From Advenella kashmirensis W13003 (GTDB taxonomy: Bacteria; Pseudomonadota; Gammaproteobacteria; Burkholderiales; Burkholderiaceae_B), in NCBI RefSeq assembly GCF_000506985.1, contig NZ_KI650979.1, positions 1,240,710 to 1,304,709 of the forward strand: a stretch of DNA of 64,000 nucleotides. Reading direction: 5' to 3'. The notes under the pieces are model-generated. The model had not been told where the DNA came from and did no database searches. It was given only the letters and a program-made list of their open reading frames with translations. The translations under genes and the position numbers were made by a program. Below are positions 43,835 through 52,683 of this stretch, piece by piece (within the stretch, counting starts at the first letter, position 1; each line of letters begins with the position of its first letter).

Positions 43835-45061
43835 ATGCAAGTAGACGGAGACATTGTCACGCTGTGTGACGCCCTGGTCCGGTTCATCGATAAGGAAGTG
43901 GTTGCGCTGGAAAAGGAAAACGCCACGCTGTTGCACGATGAACGCCTCGTGTACAACGACAAGGGACGATTTGTAGAGAAGGTCCTGCAATTGCGCAGAC
44001 AGGTCCGGATGCGCTCCGCCGAGCTGGGGTTCTACAACATGTTTGCGTCCGAAGAACTGGGCGGATCCGGACTGGACGCCCGGGCAAACATTTATATCCA
44101 GGAGGTCATCAATCACAAATATGGTCCGGGTCGCAGACTGATCCAGACCGTGGTGCTGCCTTCGCCCTTTACCAATGGCCTGTCGCCCGTGCTGAGGCAC
44201 CTGAAGCCCGATGTCTTCGAGACTTATCGGGCGGGTCTCGCATCCGGCGATAAAACCCTGTGCTTCTGTCTGAGCGAGCCCGATGCCGGATCCGATGTCT
44301 ATGCCATGAAAAGCAAAGCGGTCAAATCGGGCAATGAATGGATCATTACCGGCACCAAGCAATGGATCACCAACGCACCCTATGCAGATTATGCGATGGT
44401 ATTTGCGGTTACCGATCCGGAGCGGGCGGCGAAGCGGCGTGGCGGAGTCACCGGTTTCTTTGTCGATACCCGGACGCCTGGTTTTTCTGTGCCGTCCGTG
44501 ATCCGGACCATGGGGCACCTCGGGGCGGAAATCGGCATTGTTGCCCTTGATGACGTGCGGGTACCAGAGGACCATATGATCGGCCCATTGCATGAAGGGT
44601 TGACGGTTGCCCTGGGTGGCATCAATGCGGGCCGGCTGAGCATGGCCGGTTCCAGCGTCGGCCTGGCGCGCTGGGCCCTGGACCAGGCGATCGACTATGC
44701 CCAGGTGCGCAAAACCTTCGGGCGTCCCATCGCGGAACACCAGGCCATCCAGCTATTGCTTGCAGACAGCGCCATGGACATTTACGCAGCCAAGAGTATG
44801 GCCCAGAACTGTGCGTGGAAAATCGACAACGGTATTCCCGCCGTAAAGGAAACATCCATGGTCAAGGCGTACGCCACAGAGATGGTGGGCAGAGTGATGG
44901 ACCGCAGCATACAGGTCCACGGCGCCATGGGGCTGACCAACGAACTGCAGCTGGAAGAAGGCTATCGTCTTGCCCGGCAAATACGGGTCCCTGACGGTAC
45001 CGGCGAAATTCACCGCAGGACAATCGCCCGTCAATTGCTCAAAGGGGATCACGCGCTTTGA
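43835..45061 (+). CDS. Acyl-CoA dehydrogenase-family protein (second type)
   Basis: A 408-residue acyl-CoA dehydrogenase. It has CLSEPDAGSDVYAMKSKAVK, the ITGTKQWITNAPYADYAMVF beta domain, and the C-terminal domain VHGAMGLTNELQLEEGYRLA. At the catalytic-glutamate position it reads VPDGTGEIH, so the base is Asp387. The C-terminal form resembles the ACAD10/11-like branch (xxDGxxExH). The start ATG at 43835 is 9 bases from a strong AAAGGAGGG; the longer frame to 43763 is not supported. Substrate unknown; it is a different subfamily from the enzyme at 40342. Confidence 0.9.
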   Translation: MQVDGDIVTLCDALVRFIDKEVVALEKENATLLHDERLVYNDKGRFVEKVLQLRRQVRMRSAELGFYNMFASEELGGSGLDARANIYIQEVINHKYGPGRRLIQTVVLPSPFTNGLSPVLRHLKPDVFETYRAGLASGDKTLCFCLSEPDAGSDVYAMKSKAVKSGNEWIITGTKQWITNAPYADYAMVFAVTDPERAAKRRGGVTGFFVDTRTPGFSVPSVIRTMGHLGAEIGIVALDDVRVPEDHMIGPLHEGLTVALGGINAGRLSMAGSSVGLARWALDQAIDYAQVRKTFGRPIAEHQAIQLLLADSAMDIYAAKSMAQNCAWKIDNGIPAVKETSMVKAYATEMVGRVMDRSIQVHGAMGLTNELQLEEGYRLARQIRVPDGTGEIHRRTIARQLLKGDHAL

Positions 45062-45122
45062 GCCGCTGTTTTGCGGAAATATAGGGTTAACTCCAATGAG
45101 GGTTTGCCGGTCACATGTTTTA

Positions 45123-45141
45123 TTATGAATACTTCTGAATG
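45123..45141. promoter_or_regulatory. Candidate LysR-binding element B
   Basis: Repeat of the element at 41578 (16 of 19 positions). It lies just upstream of the aldolase-like gene and overlaps the ATG at 45139, which argues for the downstream TTG start. Confidence 0.45.
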
Positions 45142-45174
45142 CAAAAGAATACAGTTTATCTGAAGGAGCAGGAA

Positions 45175-45954
45175 TTGAGTCCAATACAGCTGGCAAGCGC
45201 CAAATCAACATGCAGCGAAGCAGAGTGGCAGGCGCGCATCGATCTGGCGGCATGCTACCGTCTCGTGGCGCACTATGGCATGTCCGATATGATCGCTAAC
45301 CACATTTCGCTGCGTGTTCCGGATGAAGAAGATGCATTCCTGATCAATGCATACGGTTTGCTGTATGAAGAAATCACCGCGTCCAGCCTGCTCAAGATCG
45401 ATCACAAAGGCAATATCCTGAGTTCGCCGGACTTCGGCGAACTTAATTACGGCGTTAATAAAGCCGGCTTTGTCATTCATAGCGCCATACACGAAGCCCG
45501 CCCGGAGGTGGCTTGCGTGATTCACACCCACACCTGGGCGGGCATGGCGGTGTCGTCGCTCAAATGCGGTTTACTGCCTTTGAACCAGACGGCCATGCGT
45601 TTTCTGCATATTGCTTATCACGACTACCAGGGCGTGGTGCTGGACCTGAGCGAACAGGCCTCGCTGGTCAAGGACCTGGGCAGGTCTGAAGCCATGATCC
45701 TGCGCAATCACGGGCTGATTACGGTGGGCAACACCATTGGTGAAGCTTTCAACTGGATGCACCGGCTGGAGCTGGCCTGTCGCGCCCAGATTGCGGCAAT
45801 GTCCTGCAACACGCCGCTGAACGAAGTGGATGCCTCGGTTCTTGAAGAGACCTATAAAAATTATCAGCCGGGTACCCGCCGTCCCTATGGGTTGATGGAG
45901 TGGCCGGCACTATTGAGAAAGATGGAACGGTTGGATCCTGGTTTTATGGATTGA
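45175..45954 (+). CDS. Class II aldolase/adducin-family protein
   Basis: A zinc-dependent class II aldolase-fold protein of 259 residues from a TTG start at 45175, which has a strong AAGGAG seven bases before it. An ATG at 45139 in the same frame would add 12 residues but lacks a ribosome binding site. The metal-site motif HTHTWAGMAVSSLKCG and the later RNHGLITVG supply the three expected histidines. NHISLRVP and GLLYEEITASSLLKID are the substrate-phosphate region typical of the family. Family members cleave sugar phosphates or decarboxylate; here a non-sugar role in the acyl-CoA region is possible. Confidence 0.88.
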   Translation: MSPIQLASAKSTCSEAEWQARIDLAACYRLVAHYGMSDMIANHISLRVPDEEDAFLINAYGLLYEEITASSLLKIDHKGNILSSPDFGELNYGVNKAGFVIHSAIHEARPEVACVIHTHTWAGMAVSSLKCGLLPLNQTAMRFLHIAYHDYQGVVLDLSEQASLVKDLGRSEAMILRNHGLITVGNTIGEAFNWMHRLELACRAQIAAMSCNTPLNEVDASVLEETYKNYQPGTRRPYGLMEWPALLRKMERLDPGFMD

Positions 45955-46153
45955 CCGGGTTTGGTAGTCGCATCCCGCTTACCTGCGCCGTTGATGGCAT
46001 GAACGGGCAGGCAGCGCCTTAGCAGGCATTATCCATGCAAGTCAGAATGCACCTTCGCTGGTGCGGCATGACTGCGCGCGTTCGTTGTCGACCTTCGCGC
46101 ATCAGCAGTATTACGGAATACCGATTTTTACATCATCGTCCAGGAGACAAACT

Positions 46154-47140
46154 ATGCACAGGTTCTACCCAGTAATCAGATACGCAGCATCTTTCGCTGC
46201 TGCAGTGGTCGCGCTTGCGACCGTGTCGACGGCGCAGGCGCAGGACTGGCCGACCCAGCCGGTCAAAACCGTTGTATCTTTCACCGCCGGCGGTACGACC
46301 GACATCATTGCACGTGAAATAGGCAACGAACTGAGCAAGATATGGAAAGAAAGTGTCGTCGTGGAAAACAAGCCCGGCGCAGCCGGCAACATAGGCACCG
46401 GCGCGGTGGTCAATGCCAAGCCCGATGGCTATACGCTGTTGATGAATTCGATCGGCCCCATTGCAGTCAACCCGTACATCTATAGCAAGAGTACGTTCAA
46501 TACCATGACCGATCTGCGCGCCGTCACGCTGGTTGCCGATGTGCCCAATGTGCTGGTAGTCGCGCCATCATTGAACATCAAGACGGTGCAGGAACTGACC
46601 AAACAGATCGAAGAAAAGCCGGGTTCTTTCAATTGCGCCTCTACCGGTGTGGGAACGGCAGCCCATTTGTCATGCGCCATGATGGCCAAAACGCGCAATC
46701 TGACGGTCACGCATATTCCGTATAAGGGTGCCGATGCGCTGAATGACGTGTTGTCGGGCCGCGTGCAGTTCATGTTTGCCACGTTGCCTTCAGTGATGGG
46801 CAATATCAAGGCCGGTAAACTTGTTGCCCTTGCCGTGTCAACTGACAAACGCTCGCCCGCGCTCAAGGACGTGCCCACCATGCAGGAAGCCGGCTACAAG
46901 GATTTTGCCATGGGCTCTTGGTTCGGCTACTTTGCACCCGCAAAAACCCCTGACGATATCATTCAGAAAATCAACAAAGACATCAATACCGTATTGCAAA
47001 ATCCGACCGTTAAGGCCAAACTGTCCAACGAAGGGGCTGAGCCGGTAGGGGGAACGTCGGAGGCGTTCACCAAGTTCGTCAAAGCCGAGAACGAAAAGTG
47101 GAAAGCGTTCACGACCGAAATGAACATTTCTGCAAAATAG
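46154..47140 (+). CDS. Bug/TctC-family periplasmic solute-binding protein
   Basis: A 328-residue exported binding protein from the ATG at 46154 (CAGGAGACAA before it). The signal peptide is about 27 residues (ASFAAAVVALATVSTAQA). The mature part reads WPTQPVKTVVSFTAGGTTD and VVENKPGAAGNIGTGAVVNA. It is the third such gene in the accessory region without TctAB partners. It probably belongs with the D-2-hydroxyacid dehydrogenase downstream. The 199 bases before it show no gene. Confidence 0.91.
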   Translation: MHRFYPVIRYAASFAAAVVALATVSTAQAQDWPTQPVKTVVSFTAGGTTDIIAREIGNELSKIWKESVVVENKPGAAGNIGTGAVVNAKPDGYTLLMNSIGPIAVNPYIYSKSTFNTMTDLRAVTLVADVPNVLVVAPSLNIKTVQELTKQIEEKPGSFNCASTGVGTAAHLSCAMMAKTRNLTVTHIPYKGADALNDVLSGRVQFMFATLPSVMGNIKAGKLVALAVSTDKRSPALKDVPTMQEAGYKDFAMGSWFGYFAPAKTPDDIIQKINKDINTVLQNPTVKAKLSNEGAEPVGGTSEAFTKFVKAENEKWKAFTTEMNISAK

Positions 47141-47242
47141 TGACTATCGCCACTGCGGTGCAATCATCGCAGTCCATTATGCAAAAGGGGGGCGCGCAAC
47201 GCTGCTCTTTTGTGTTCTGTTTTTTATTTCAAATGAAACATC

Positions 47243-48262
47243 ATGGCAACTGACGTACCGAATATATTGATATCCGAGAAAATGCTGGCACACGTACGTG
47301 ACACGATGCGATCGCGCTACGGGCAGGACCGGATCAAATTTATTCCCTTCACCGGTCAGCGCCTGGATGAGCGCACGCTGGCCGCAATTGATATTGCTTT
47401 TGTTTCCAGAGATATCACTGCAACGTCGACCAAATACGTTCTGGAACAGCGCACCGAGACTTTTTATCAGATGATGGAAGAGGCACCCAGGTTGCAATGG
47501 GTGCATGTTCATTCTGCCGGAGTGGATCGCCCTATCTATATCAGACTGCGCGATAAAGGGCTGAACGTAACCAGTTCTACCGGGGCAATGGGGGGCATTG
47601 TGGCGCAAAGCGTACTGGCCGCCGTGCTCGCCCTGAACAGGCGTTTCCGGTTCCTGGAACAGGCTCAGCGAGACCACGCCTGGCGTCCGTTACTCAATGA
47701 GCTGACCCCGCCCGACCTGCAGGGGCAGCATGTCCTGCTGGCGGGCTGGGGGGCGATCGGGCAAACAATAGCGCGCTATCTGGCGATGCTGGGCATGCGC
47801 GTGACGGTGCTGCGCAACAGTGCCGTGGCGACGCAAGATGACGTCACCATGCTGGCCTATGACGATATGCATCAGGTGCTGGCCGATACCGACTGGCTGA
47901 TCCTTGCCTGCCCGCTGACCGACAGGACGCATCATCTGGTCAATCAGACTGTTATTGAGGCCATGAAGCCGGGTGTACAGATCGTCAACGTGGCGCGCGG
48001 AGAAGTGATTGAAGAGGCTGCGCTGATCGCCGCATTGCAGTCCGGACACGTTGCCGGCGCTTATCTGGATGTCATGGAAAAAGAACCGCTGGGGGCTGAG
48101 TCGCCCCTTTGGGACATGCCAAATGTGATCGTGTCACCCCATACGGCAGGACATTCTGCCGGCAATGGACTGCGGGTGGCGGATATGTTCATGGAGAATC
48201 TGGCCAATTGGATAGACGGCAAACCGCTGAAGAATCTGGCGAAAGGGACGTCGGATCGCTGA
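47243..48262 (+). CDS. D-isomer-specific 2-hydroxyacid dehydrogenase
   Basis: A 339-residue NAD(P)-dependent dehydrogenase. The catalytic domain has WVHVHSAGVDRPIY. The Rossmann domain reads VLLAGWGAIGQTIARYLAML (GxGxxG with NAD specificity not clear). The catalytic Arg is in VNVARGEVIEE, Glu in VMEKEPLG and His in VSPHTAGHS. It reduces 2-oxo acids or oxidises D-2-hydroxy acids. It follows a TctC gene and converges with a LysR gene. The start ATG has only a weak ribosome binding site. Confidence 0.92.
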   Translation: MATDVPNILISEKMLAHVRDTMRSRYGQDRIKFIPFTGQRLDERTLAAIDIAFVSRDITATSTKYVLEQRTETFYQMMEEAPRLQWVHVHSAGVDRPIYIRLRDKGLNVTSSTGAMGGIVAQSVLAAVLALNRRFRFLEQAQRDHAWRPLLNELTPPDLQGQHVLLAGWGAIGQTIARYLAMLGMRVTVLRNSAVATQDDVTMLAYDDMHQVLADTDWLILACPLTDRTHHLVNQTVIEAMKPGVQIVNVARGEVIEEAALIAALQSGHVAGAYLDVMEKEPLGAESPLWDMPNVIVSPHTAGHSAGNGLRVADMFMENLANWIDGKPLKNLAKGTSDR

Positions 48263-48287
48263 TCCTCCCGCGCGGGTGGAGTTCAGC

Positions 48288-48338
48288 GGAACATTCAGGT
48301 CAGTGGAGCGTTCAGGTCAATGGGGCATTCATGTCAGC
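48288..48338. repeat. Three tandem 17-base imperfect repeats
   Basis: Head-to-tail units beginning GGAACATTCAGGTCAGT, GGAGCGTTCAGGTCAAT and GGGGCATTCATGTCAGC fill the space between the convergent dehydrogenase and LysR genes, and run into the last codons of lysR. Confidence 0.8.
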
Positions 48339-49213
48339 AGCGCATCCAGCAGCTCGCGGATCAATGGTTGCTGCGCGTCTATTGATTTGACGCAGATATA
48401 GAACTGCCGCAGCGCCCAGCTGTCTTTCAGATGCAGCAATTGCAACCCCATGGGTTGCAGATAGCTGGCCGCGATTTGTTCGGGCACGACCCCGATACCC
48501 AGGCCCTCCTGAATCATCCGACAGCGAGTCTCAAAATTGGACACTTGCAGGTTCACATTGGGCGGCCGCGACAGCGTGGGACCCACATAAGCCAGAAATG
48601 AATCCAGGGAATGGCGCGGAAAATAGCCCAGCAGATCGTAGTCCAGCGCTTCTTCCAGAAAAAGCGATTCGCGTTGCGACAGCGGATGTCCGTTGGGCAC
48701 GACCAGACCGACCCGATCCTGCTTGTAGGGATAAGATAAAACGCCCGGCGCCGGCAGGTCTGCATGATAAATGCCGATGTCGCCGGCGTCCTCTGCTATC
48801 AGGCGGGGAATATCGTAGCTGTGGCATTCAACCAGATCGATACGCAGTCCCGTATGCGTCTTGAAAAACGAAGCCATCTGCTGGGGCAAAAACTGCAAAA
48901 TACTTGAGGGGTTGACCAATAGACGCAGCTTTGCTTTGCCGTCATTGGCAAATTCATGAAGCAGGTTTTCAGTCAGGCGCAGATTGCGCAGAAGCGATTT
49001 GGCATGCTGGTACAGCAAAATGCCCGCCGCAGTGGGTTCCACGCCACGCCCGTGGCGTGACAACAGCGTTTTATCCAGGTGATGTTCAAGATCGGTAATC
49101 CGCTTGCTGACGGCTGATGTCACCAGGTTTTCCCGTTGTGCCGCCTTGGACAGGCTTTTTTCTTCGACGGCTGCGACAAAGGCTTCCAGGGAGGGAATAT
49201 CCAGCTTTTTCAT
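48329..49213 (-). CDS. LysR-family regulator
   Basis: A 294-residue regulator from the ATG at 49213. HTH: LEAFVAAVEEKSLSKAAQRE then LVTSAVSKRITDLEHHLDKT. The effector domain begins LRLLVNPSSILQFLPQQMAS, the same layout as in the regulator at 26756, so the two are related copies. It converges with the D-2-hydroxyacid dehydrogenase and is the right boundary of the accessory region. Its target is unknown. Confidence 0.92.
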   Translation of the reverse strand: MKKLDIPSLEAFVAAVEEKSLSKAAQRENLVTSAVSKRITDLEHHLDKTLLSRHGRGVEPTAAGILLYQHAKSLLRNLRLTENLLHEFANDGKAKLRLLVNPSSILQFLPQQMASFFKTHTGLRIDLVECHSYDIPRLIAEDAGDIGIYHADLPAPGVLSYPYKQDRVGLVVPNGHPLSQRESLFLEEALDYDLLGYFPRHSLDSFLAYVGPTLSRPPNVNLQVSNFETRCRMIQEGLGIGVVPEQIAASYLQPMGLQLLHLKDSWALRQFYICVKSIDAQQPLIRELLDALLT

Positions 49214-49292
49214 GTCTTTCTCTTGTCTGTGTTCTGGCGGTTGCAAGCCGGGTCAGGGCAACCGTCAGCATCATAACACGGGCTCATGGCCG

Positions 49293-49327
49293 AAAAAAAA
49301 CCGCTATGGCATATGCAATAGCGGTTT
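49293..49327 (-). terminator. Rho-independent terminator of the rpmH-rnpA-yidD-yidC operon
   Basis: On the minus strand a 10-base stem (AAACCGCTAT and ATAGCGGTTT) with a 10-base loop ends in a run of eight T residues. It lies 50 bases after the yidC stop codon. Confidence 0.85.
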
Positions 49328-49376
49328 CGCGTACATCCGGACAGGGCAGGCGGGCGATCTGCACCCGCATGCCCGA

Positions 49377-51056
49377 TCAGCCTATGTGGGCGTCATTTGC
49401 AGCCTTGTTCAGGTTGCGTGTGATGAACCACTGCTGACCGATGGACAGTACGTTATTGACGCACCAGTACAGCACCAGACCGGCCGGGAACATGAACATC
49501 ATGGCACCGAATACCAGCGGCATGAACATCATGATCTTGGCCTGCATCGGATCCGGCGGTTTCGGATTCAGGCGCATCTGCAGGAACATACTGGCCATCA
49601 TGAAGACCGGCAGGATGAAATACGGGTCATGCACGGACAAGTCGTGAATCCAGCCGATCCAGGGCGCGCCGCGCATTTCCACGCTCGCCAGCAGGACCCG
49701 GTACAGTGTCAGGAACACGGGAATCTGAACCAGAATGGGCAGACAGCCGCCCAATGGATTGATTTTTTCCTTGCGGTACATTTCCATCATGGCGGCATTG
49801 AGCGCCTGACGGTCGTTGCCGTATTTTTCCTTCATGGACTGCATGCGCGGCGCGACGTTCTTCATTTTCGCCATGGATTTGTAGCTGGCGGCAGAAAGCG
49901 GGAAGAAAATCAGCTTGATCAGGCAGGTCAGCAGCACAATCGTCCAGCCCCAGTTACCGACGATGGAATGGATCCATTGCATGACGGCAAACATGGGCTT
50001 GGCAATGATGGTCAGCCAGCCGTAGTCGACGACCACATCCAGGCCGGGCGCTACGGCAGCCAGCGCGTCCTGGTCTTGCGGACCGACCCACAGTTCCGAG
50101 CGCGTGGTGGTGCTGGCACCAGGCTCAAGCGTGCCAAGCGGCTCGACCGTACTCACGGCATACAGCCCTTCGGGGGTCTTGCGCAGGTTATACAGGCGGT
50201 CTTTGCCTTCAGGCGGCACCCAGGCCGTCACGAAGTAGTGCTCGATCATTGCGATCCAGCCATCCTTGGCCTGCTTGATGTACTCCGCGCTGTTTTTGTC
50301 TATATCTGAAAACGAAAACTTCTGGAAACGGCCTTCTTCCGTGTAGATGGCCGGACCGGTAAAGGTATGGTAGAAGCTGGAGGCGCCCGGAGGATCCTTG
50401 CTGTCACGGGTTATCTGCAGGTATTGCGAAGGCTGTTGCGCTTCCTGGCTGACGTTGGTGATCTGGTCCTGCACGTCTACCCGATAGGTGCCACGGGTAA
50501 AGGTGTAGGTGCGGGTCACTTTCAGGCCGCCGGATTCGGCTTCAAAAACCACCGGCAGCGTATCGCCCGTCATTTTGGTCTCGGTTGAGACCAGCCTGAA
50601 GGGTTTGTATTGGTCAGGATAATTCTTTTTCTGGCCGGCAGGCGCCACGATGCCACTTTGCACTGTATAGCGCGAAACGTCGTTGTTTTCCAGCAGAACG
50701 GCGGCCTTGGATTCGTCTGCCGTGTCGCGGTGTTTGCGAAGCTCGGCATGAACCAGTTGCGCGCCCATCGTATCGAATTGAATGCGGAATTCGTCCGTTT
50801 CAATGTCGATGATTTCTGAAGGGCTGGCACTTGCAGCCTGCGCCTGTTCAGGCGTGGTTGACGCACCCGGCACCGAAGGTGCAGACGGCGTATCGGCTTG
50901 CGGCGTCCCTGCAGCCGGTGCAGCGTTATCCTGCTGCGCGACCTTGGGCGTTTCGCCAAGAAGAGAGGGATGACCGGTATAGGTTTGCCAGTTGTTCCAT
51001 AGCATAAATGCCGAGAAAACAAATATCATCCAGAGTATGGTGCGTCGGATATCCAT
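49377..51056 (-). CDS. yidC: Membrane protein insertase YidC
   Basis: Inner-membrane insertase of 559 residues, which inserts proteins alone or with SecYEG. It has an N-terminal anchor (TILWMIFVFSAFMLW), a Gln/Ala/Pro-rich linker (37-85), the periplasmic beta-sandwich domain and the C-terminal five-helix core starting WGWTIVLLTCLIKLIFFPLS. In the core, SYKSMAKMKNVAPRMQSMKEKYG and PLGGCLPILVQIPVFLTLY are typical. Full length for a gram-negative YidC. It is the last gene of the rpmH operon. Confidence 0.97.
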   Translation of the reverse strand: MDIRRTILWMIFVFSAFMLWNNWQTYTGHPSLLGETPKVAQQDNAAPAAGTPQADTPSAPSVPGASTTPEQAQAASASPSEIIDIETDEFRIQFDTMGAQLVHAELRKHRDTADESKAAVLLENNDVSRYTVQSGIVAPAGQKKNYPDQYKPFRLVSTETKMTGDTLPVVFEAESGGLKVTRTYTFTRGTYRVDVQDQITNVSQEAQQPSQYLQITRDSKDPPGASSFYHTFTGPAIYTEEGRFQKFSFSDIDKNSAEYIKQAKDGWIAMIEHYFVTAWVPPEGKDRLYNLRKTPEGLYAVSTVEPLGTLEPGASTTTRSELWVGPQDQDALAAVAPGLDVVVDYGWLTIIAKPMFAVMQWIHSIVGNWGWTIVLLTCLIKLIFFPLSAASYKSMAKMKNVAPRMQSMKEKYGNDRQALNAAMMEMYRKEKINPLGGCLPILVQIPVFLTLYRVLLASVEMRGAPWIGWIHDLSVHDPYFILPVFMMASMFLQMRLNPKPPDPMQAKIMMFMPLVFGAMMFMFPAGLVLYWCVNNVLSIGQQWFITRNLNKAANDAHIG

Positions 51057-51149
51057 GTAACCTGATGTCAGAAAGAGCGGTTGGAAAAACGCACTAGTGT
51101 AACCCAGTGCACCTTACGGGGCTGCGGTTTTGCGCGCAGTGTGCTGAAA

Positions 51150-51407
51150 TTATTCATGATTTGCCGAAGGACCACGCTGCGCCGCAGAGCGGGCGGGCGG
51201 GACCGGATCATGACCTCCGGCACTGAATGGATGACAGCGGCACAGGCGTTTGGTTCCAAGCCACAGCCCCCGGCCTGCTCCGTGTGTCCGGATGGCCTGC
51301 TCCATATAGCTTGAGCAGGTGGGTGTAAACCGGCAGGACTGACCGACCCACGGGCTGATAAAGTATCGGTAAAAGCGGATGGGTGCAATCAGAATCTCAC
51401 GGATCAT
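51150..51407 (-). CDS. yidD: Membrane protein insertion efficiency factor YidD
   Basis: A small (85-residue) membrane-associated protein thought to help YidC-dependent insertion. The signature [20 protein letters not shown] and [10 protein letters not shown] then LCRCHPF are clear, with the three conserved cysteines. It overlaps rnpA by 4 bases. The 93 bases to yidC hold no gene. Confidence 0.95.
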   Translation of the reverse strand: MIREILIAPIRFYRYFISPWVGQSCRFTPTCSSYMEQAIRTHGAGRGLWLGTKRLCRCHPFSAGGHDPVPPARSAAQRGPSANHE

Positions 51408-51799
51408 GACTGTGCTTTCTGTTGAGCGCGCCCGGCCGTGGCGCGTGCGAAATGATCGTCTACTTCCTGTCTGACCTGCTTGCGCAGGACGGTCAGCGAG
51501 CAGGGGGCGACTTTGCCATGCAGGCGCACCAGATAATCGGCGGCGGGCAGGGCAAGGCGATGATGACGAAAGGATTCGCGAATGACTCGCTTGATGGTGT
51601 TGCGGGTTGTGGCCCGCAAGGCAAAGCGTTTGGCGATCACCATCCCCAGCCGTGCTGCAGGTTCGGGCAGGGGCGCTTCCGGCTGGGCATGGCTCAGAGT
51701 GAACAACGCCCCACGGGACACACGTCGTCCTTTCAGGACATTCGTGAATTCAGAGGGGCGGTGCAGTCGCGCCGCTTTAGGGTAGGAGGCGCTTTGCAT
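51404..51799 (-). CDS. rnpA: Ribonuclease P protein component
   Basis: Protein subunit of RNase P, which cleaves tRNA 5' leaders together with the rnpB RNA (not in the window). The 131-residue basic protein has [20 protein letters not shown] at the N-terminus, [20 protein letters not shown] and the RNR-box [13 protein letters not shown]. It lies between rpmH and yidD in the standard order. The C-terminus is extended by a Lys/Gln/Ala-rich tail. Confidence 0.95.
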   Translation of the reverse strand: MQSASYPKAARLHRPSEFTNVLKGRRVSRGALFTLSHAQPEAPLPEPAARLGMVIAKRFALRATTRNTIKRVIRESFRHHRLALPAADYLVRLHGKVAPCSLTVLRKQVRQEVDDHFARATAGRAQQKAQS

Positions 51800-51860
51800 G
51801 AAACGGACGGAAACCGTCTTGTGCCTGTCAGGTGCAGTCGGAACGATGCCCGAATTGCAC

Positions 51861-51995
51861 TTAGATGGCCAGACGTTTACGGCCTTTGGCGCGACGGGCG
51901 TTGATCACGGCGCGGCCACCACGGGTTTTCATGCGAACACGGAAGCCGTGTGTGCGTTTGCGACGGGTTACGGAAGGTTGGTAAGTACGTTTCAT
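51861..51995 (-). CDS. rpmH: 50S ribosomal protein L34
   Basis: A 44-residue L34 read directly from the reverse strand: [20 protein letters not shown], continuing through [20 protein letters not shown] to LAI. It is the first gene of the leftward operon rpmH-rnpA-yidD-yidC, divergent to dnaA. Full-length and typical of the family. Confidence 0.97.
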   Translation of the reverse strand: MKRTYQPSVTRRKRTHGFRVRMKTRGGRAVINARRAKGRKRLAI

Positions 51996-52683
51996 GGAAA
52001 TTCCACCAAAAATAAAGAGCTAAAGTTAATTACGGCGATTGCCCGGGCGGGGTGTTCTCCACCATCGGGCAAAAAAGAGTGATGCGGCGTCCCTGTGCAC
52101 GCCTGGTCAAGTCTCATGATAGCGAGCCGTTGACATGACGCTCCGAAAGCCCGGGCTGACTGCCGTTCCCGAATCGGGCGGCTGCCGCTGATCCCGGACC
52201 CAGAGCCGCCAACTTTGACTGCCGCAGGCCCTCACGTGTGTGAGCCGGGGCATTTACGCATTTGCGGGCACTGATTTGCGGGTTCTGATTTCAGAGTTTC
52301 TTTGGGTTTTCCCTCGCATCCTTGCTTAGGATCTTCGCTAATTTTTACGCATTGCATATGGACCTTAGCGGGTGCCGCTAGCCGTGCAATTTTGTAAAGC
52401 CTTATATTTCATCAAATTTTTTGTGATTAGTCAATGGTTTACGAGCTAATCAGCATAATATTTGCCGTTCTGTTGTGTTATGGTTGGGCCCGGGTACGGA
52501 TTCGTCCTGCACAATGCGCTTATTTATACCGCAATTGACCAGAAATGATAGCGAAATAACGGCAATTTTAAGGATATTGGAAAAAACGGTTCTTAACGCA
52601 GGAAACTTTGAAACAGCTGTGCTGCCTGTGGATAACTTTAGCCGATTCAGGGTAAAATAGGACGTTTTCAGATTGACGTCGCT
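51996..52683. other. 688-base rpmH-dnaA divergent region
   Basis: It carries the rpmH and dnaA promoter regions. I see only one perfect DnaA box, TGTGGATAA at 52627-52635, 49 bases before dnaA, which fits autoregulation of dnaA better than an origin. The left half is GC-rich; the right part (52400-52640) is AT-rich. No gene or RNA recognised. Confidence 0.6.
52627..52635 (-). promoter_or_regulatory. DnaA box upstream of dnaA
   Basis: TGTGGATAA, the complement of the perfect consensus TTATCCACA. A single box here suggests DnaA autoregulation. Confidence 0.75.

Noticed and set aside
49104-50309. Open frame of 401 codons on the plus strand
   Set aside because: Antisense to yidC, the terminator and lysR; composition rich in His/Gln/Arg; no recognisable domain.
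52130-52135. TTGACA as the -35 of dnaA
   Set aside because: No -10 at suitable spacing follows, and it is more than 540 bases from dnaA.
51996-52683. Chromosome origin directly upstream of dnaA
   Set aside because: Only one perfect DnaA box was found here, against several near mnmG. I treat it as the dnaA control region, though skew data could change this.
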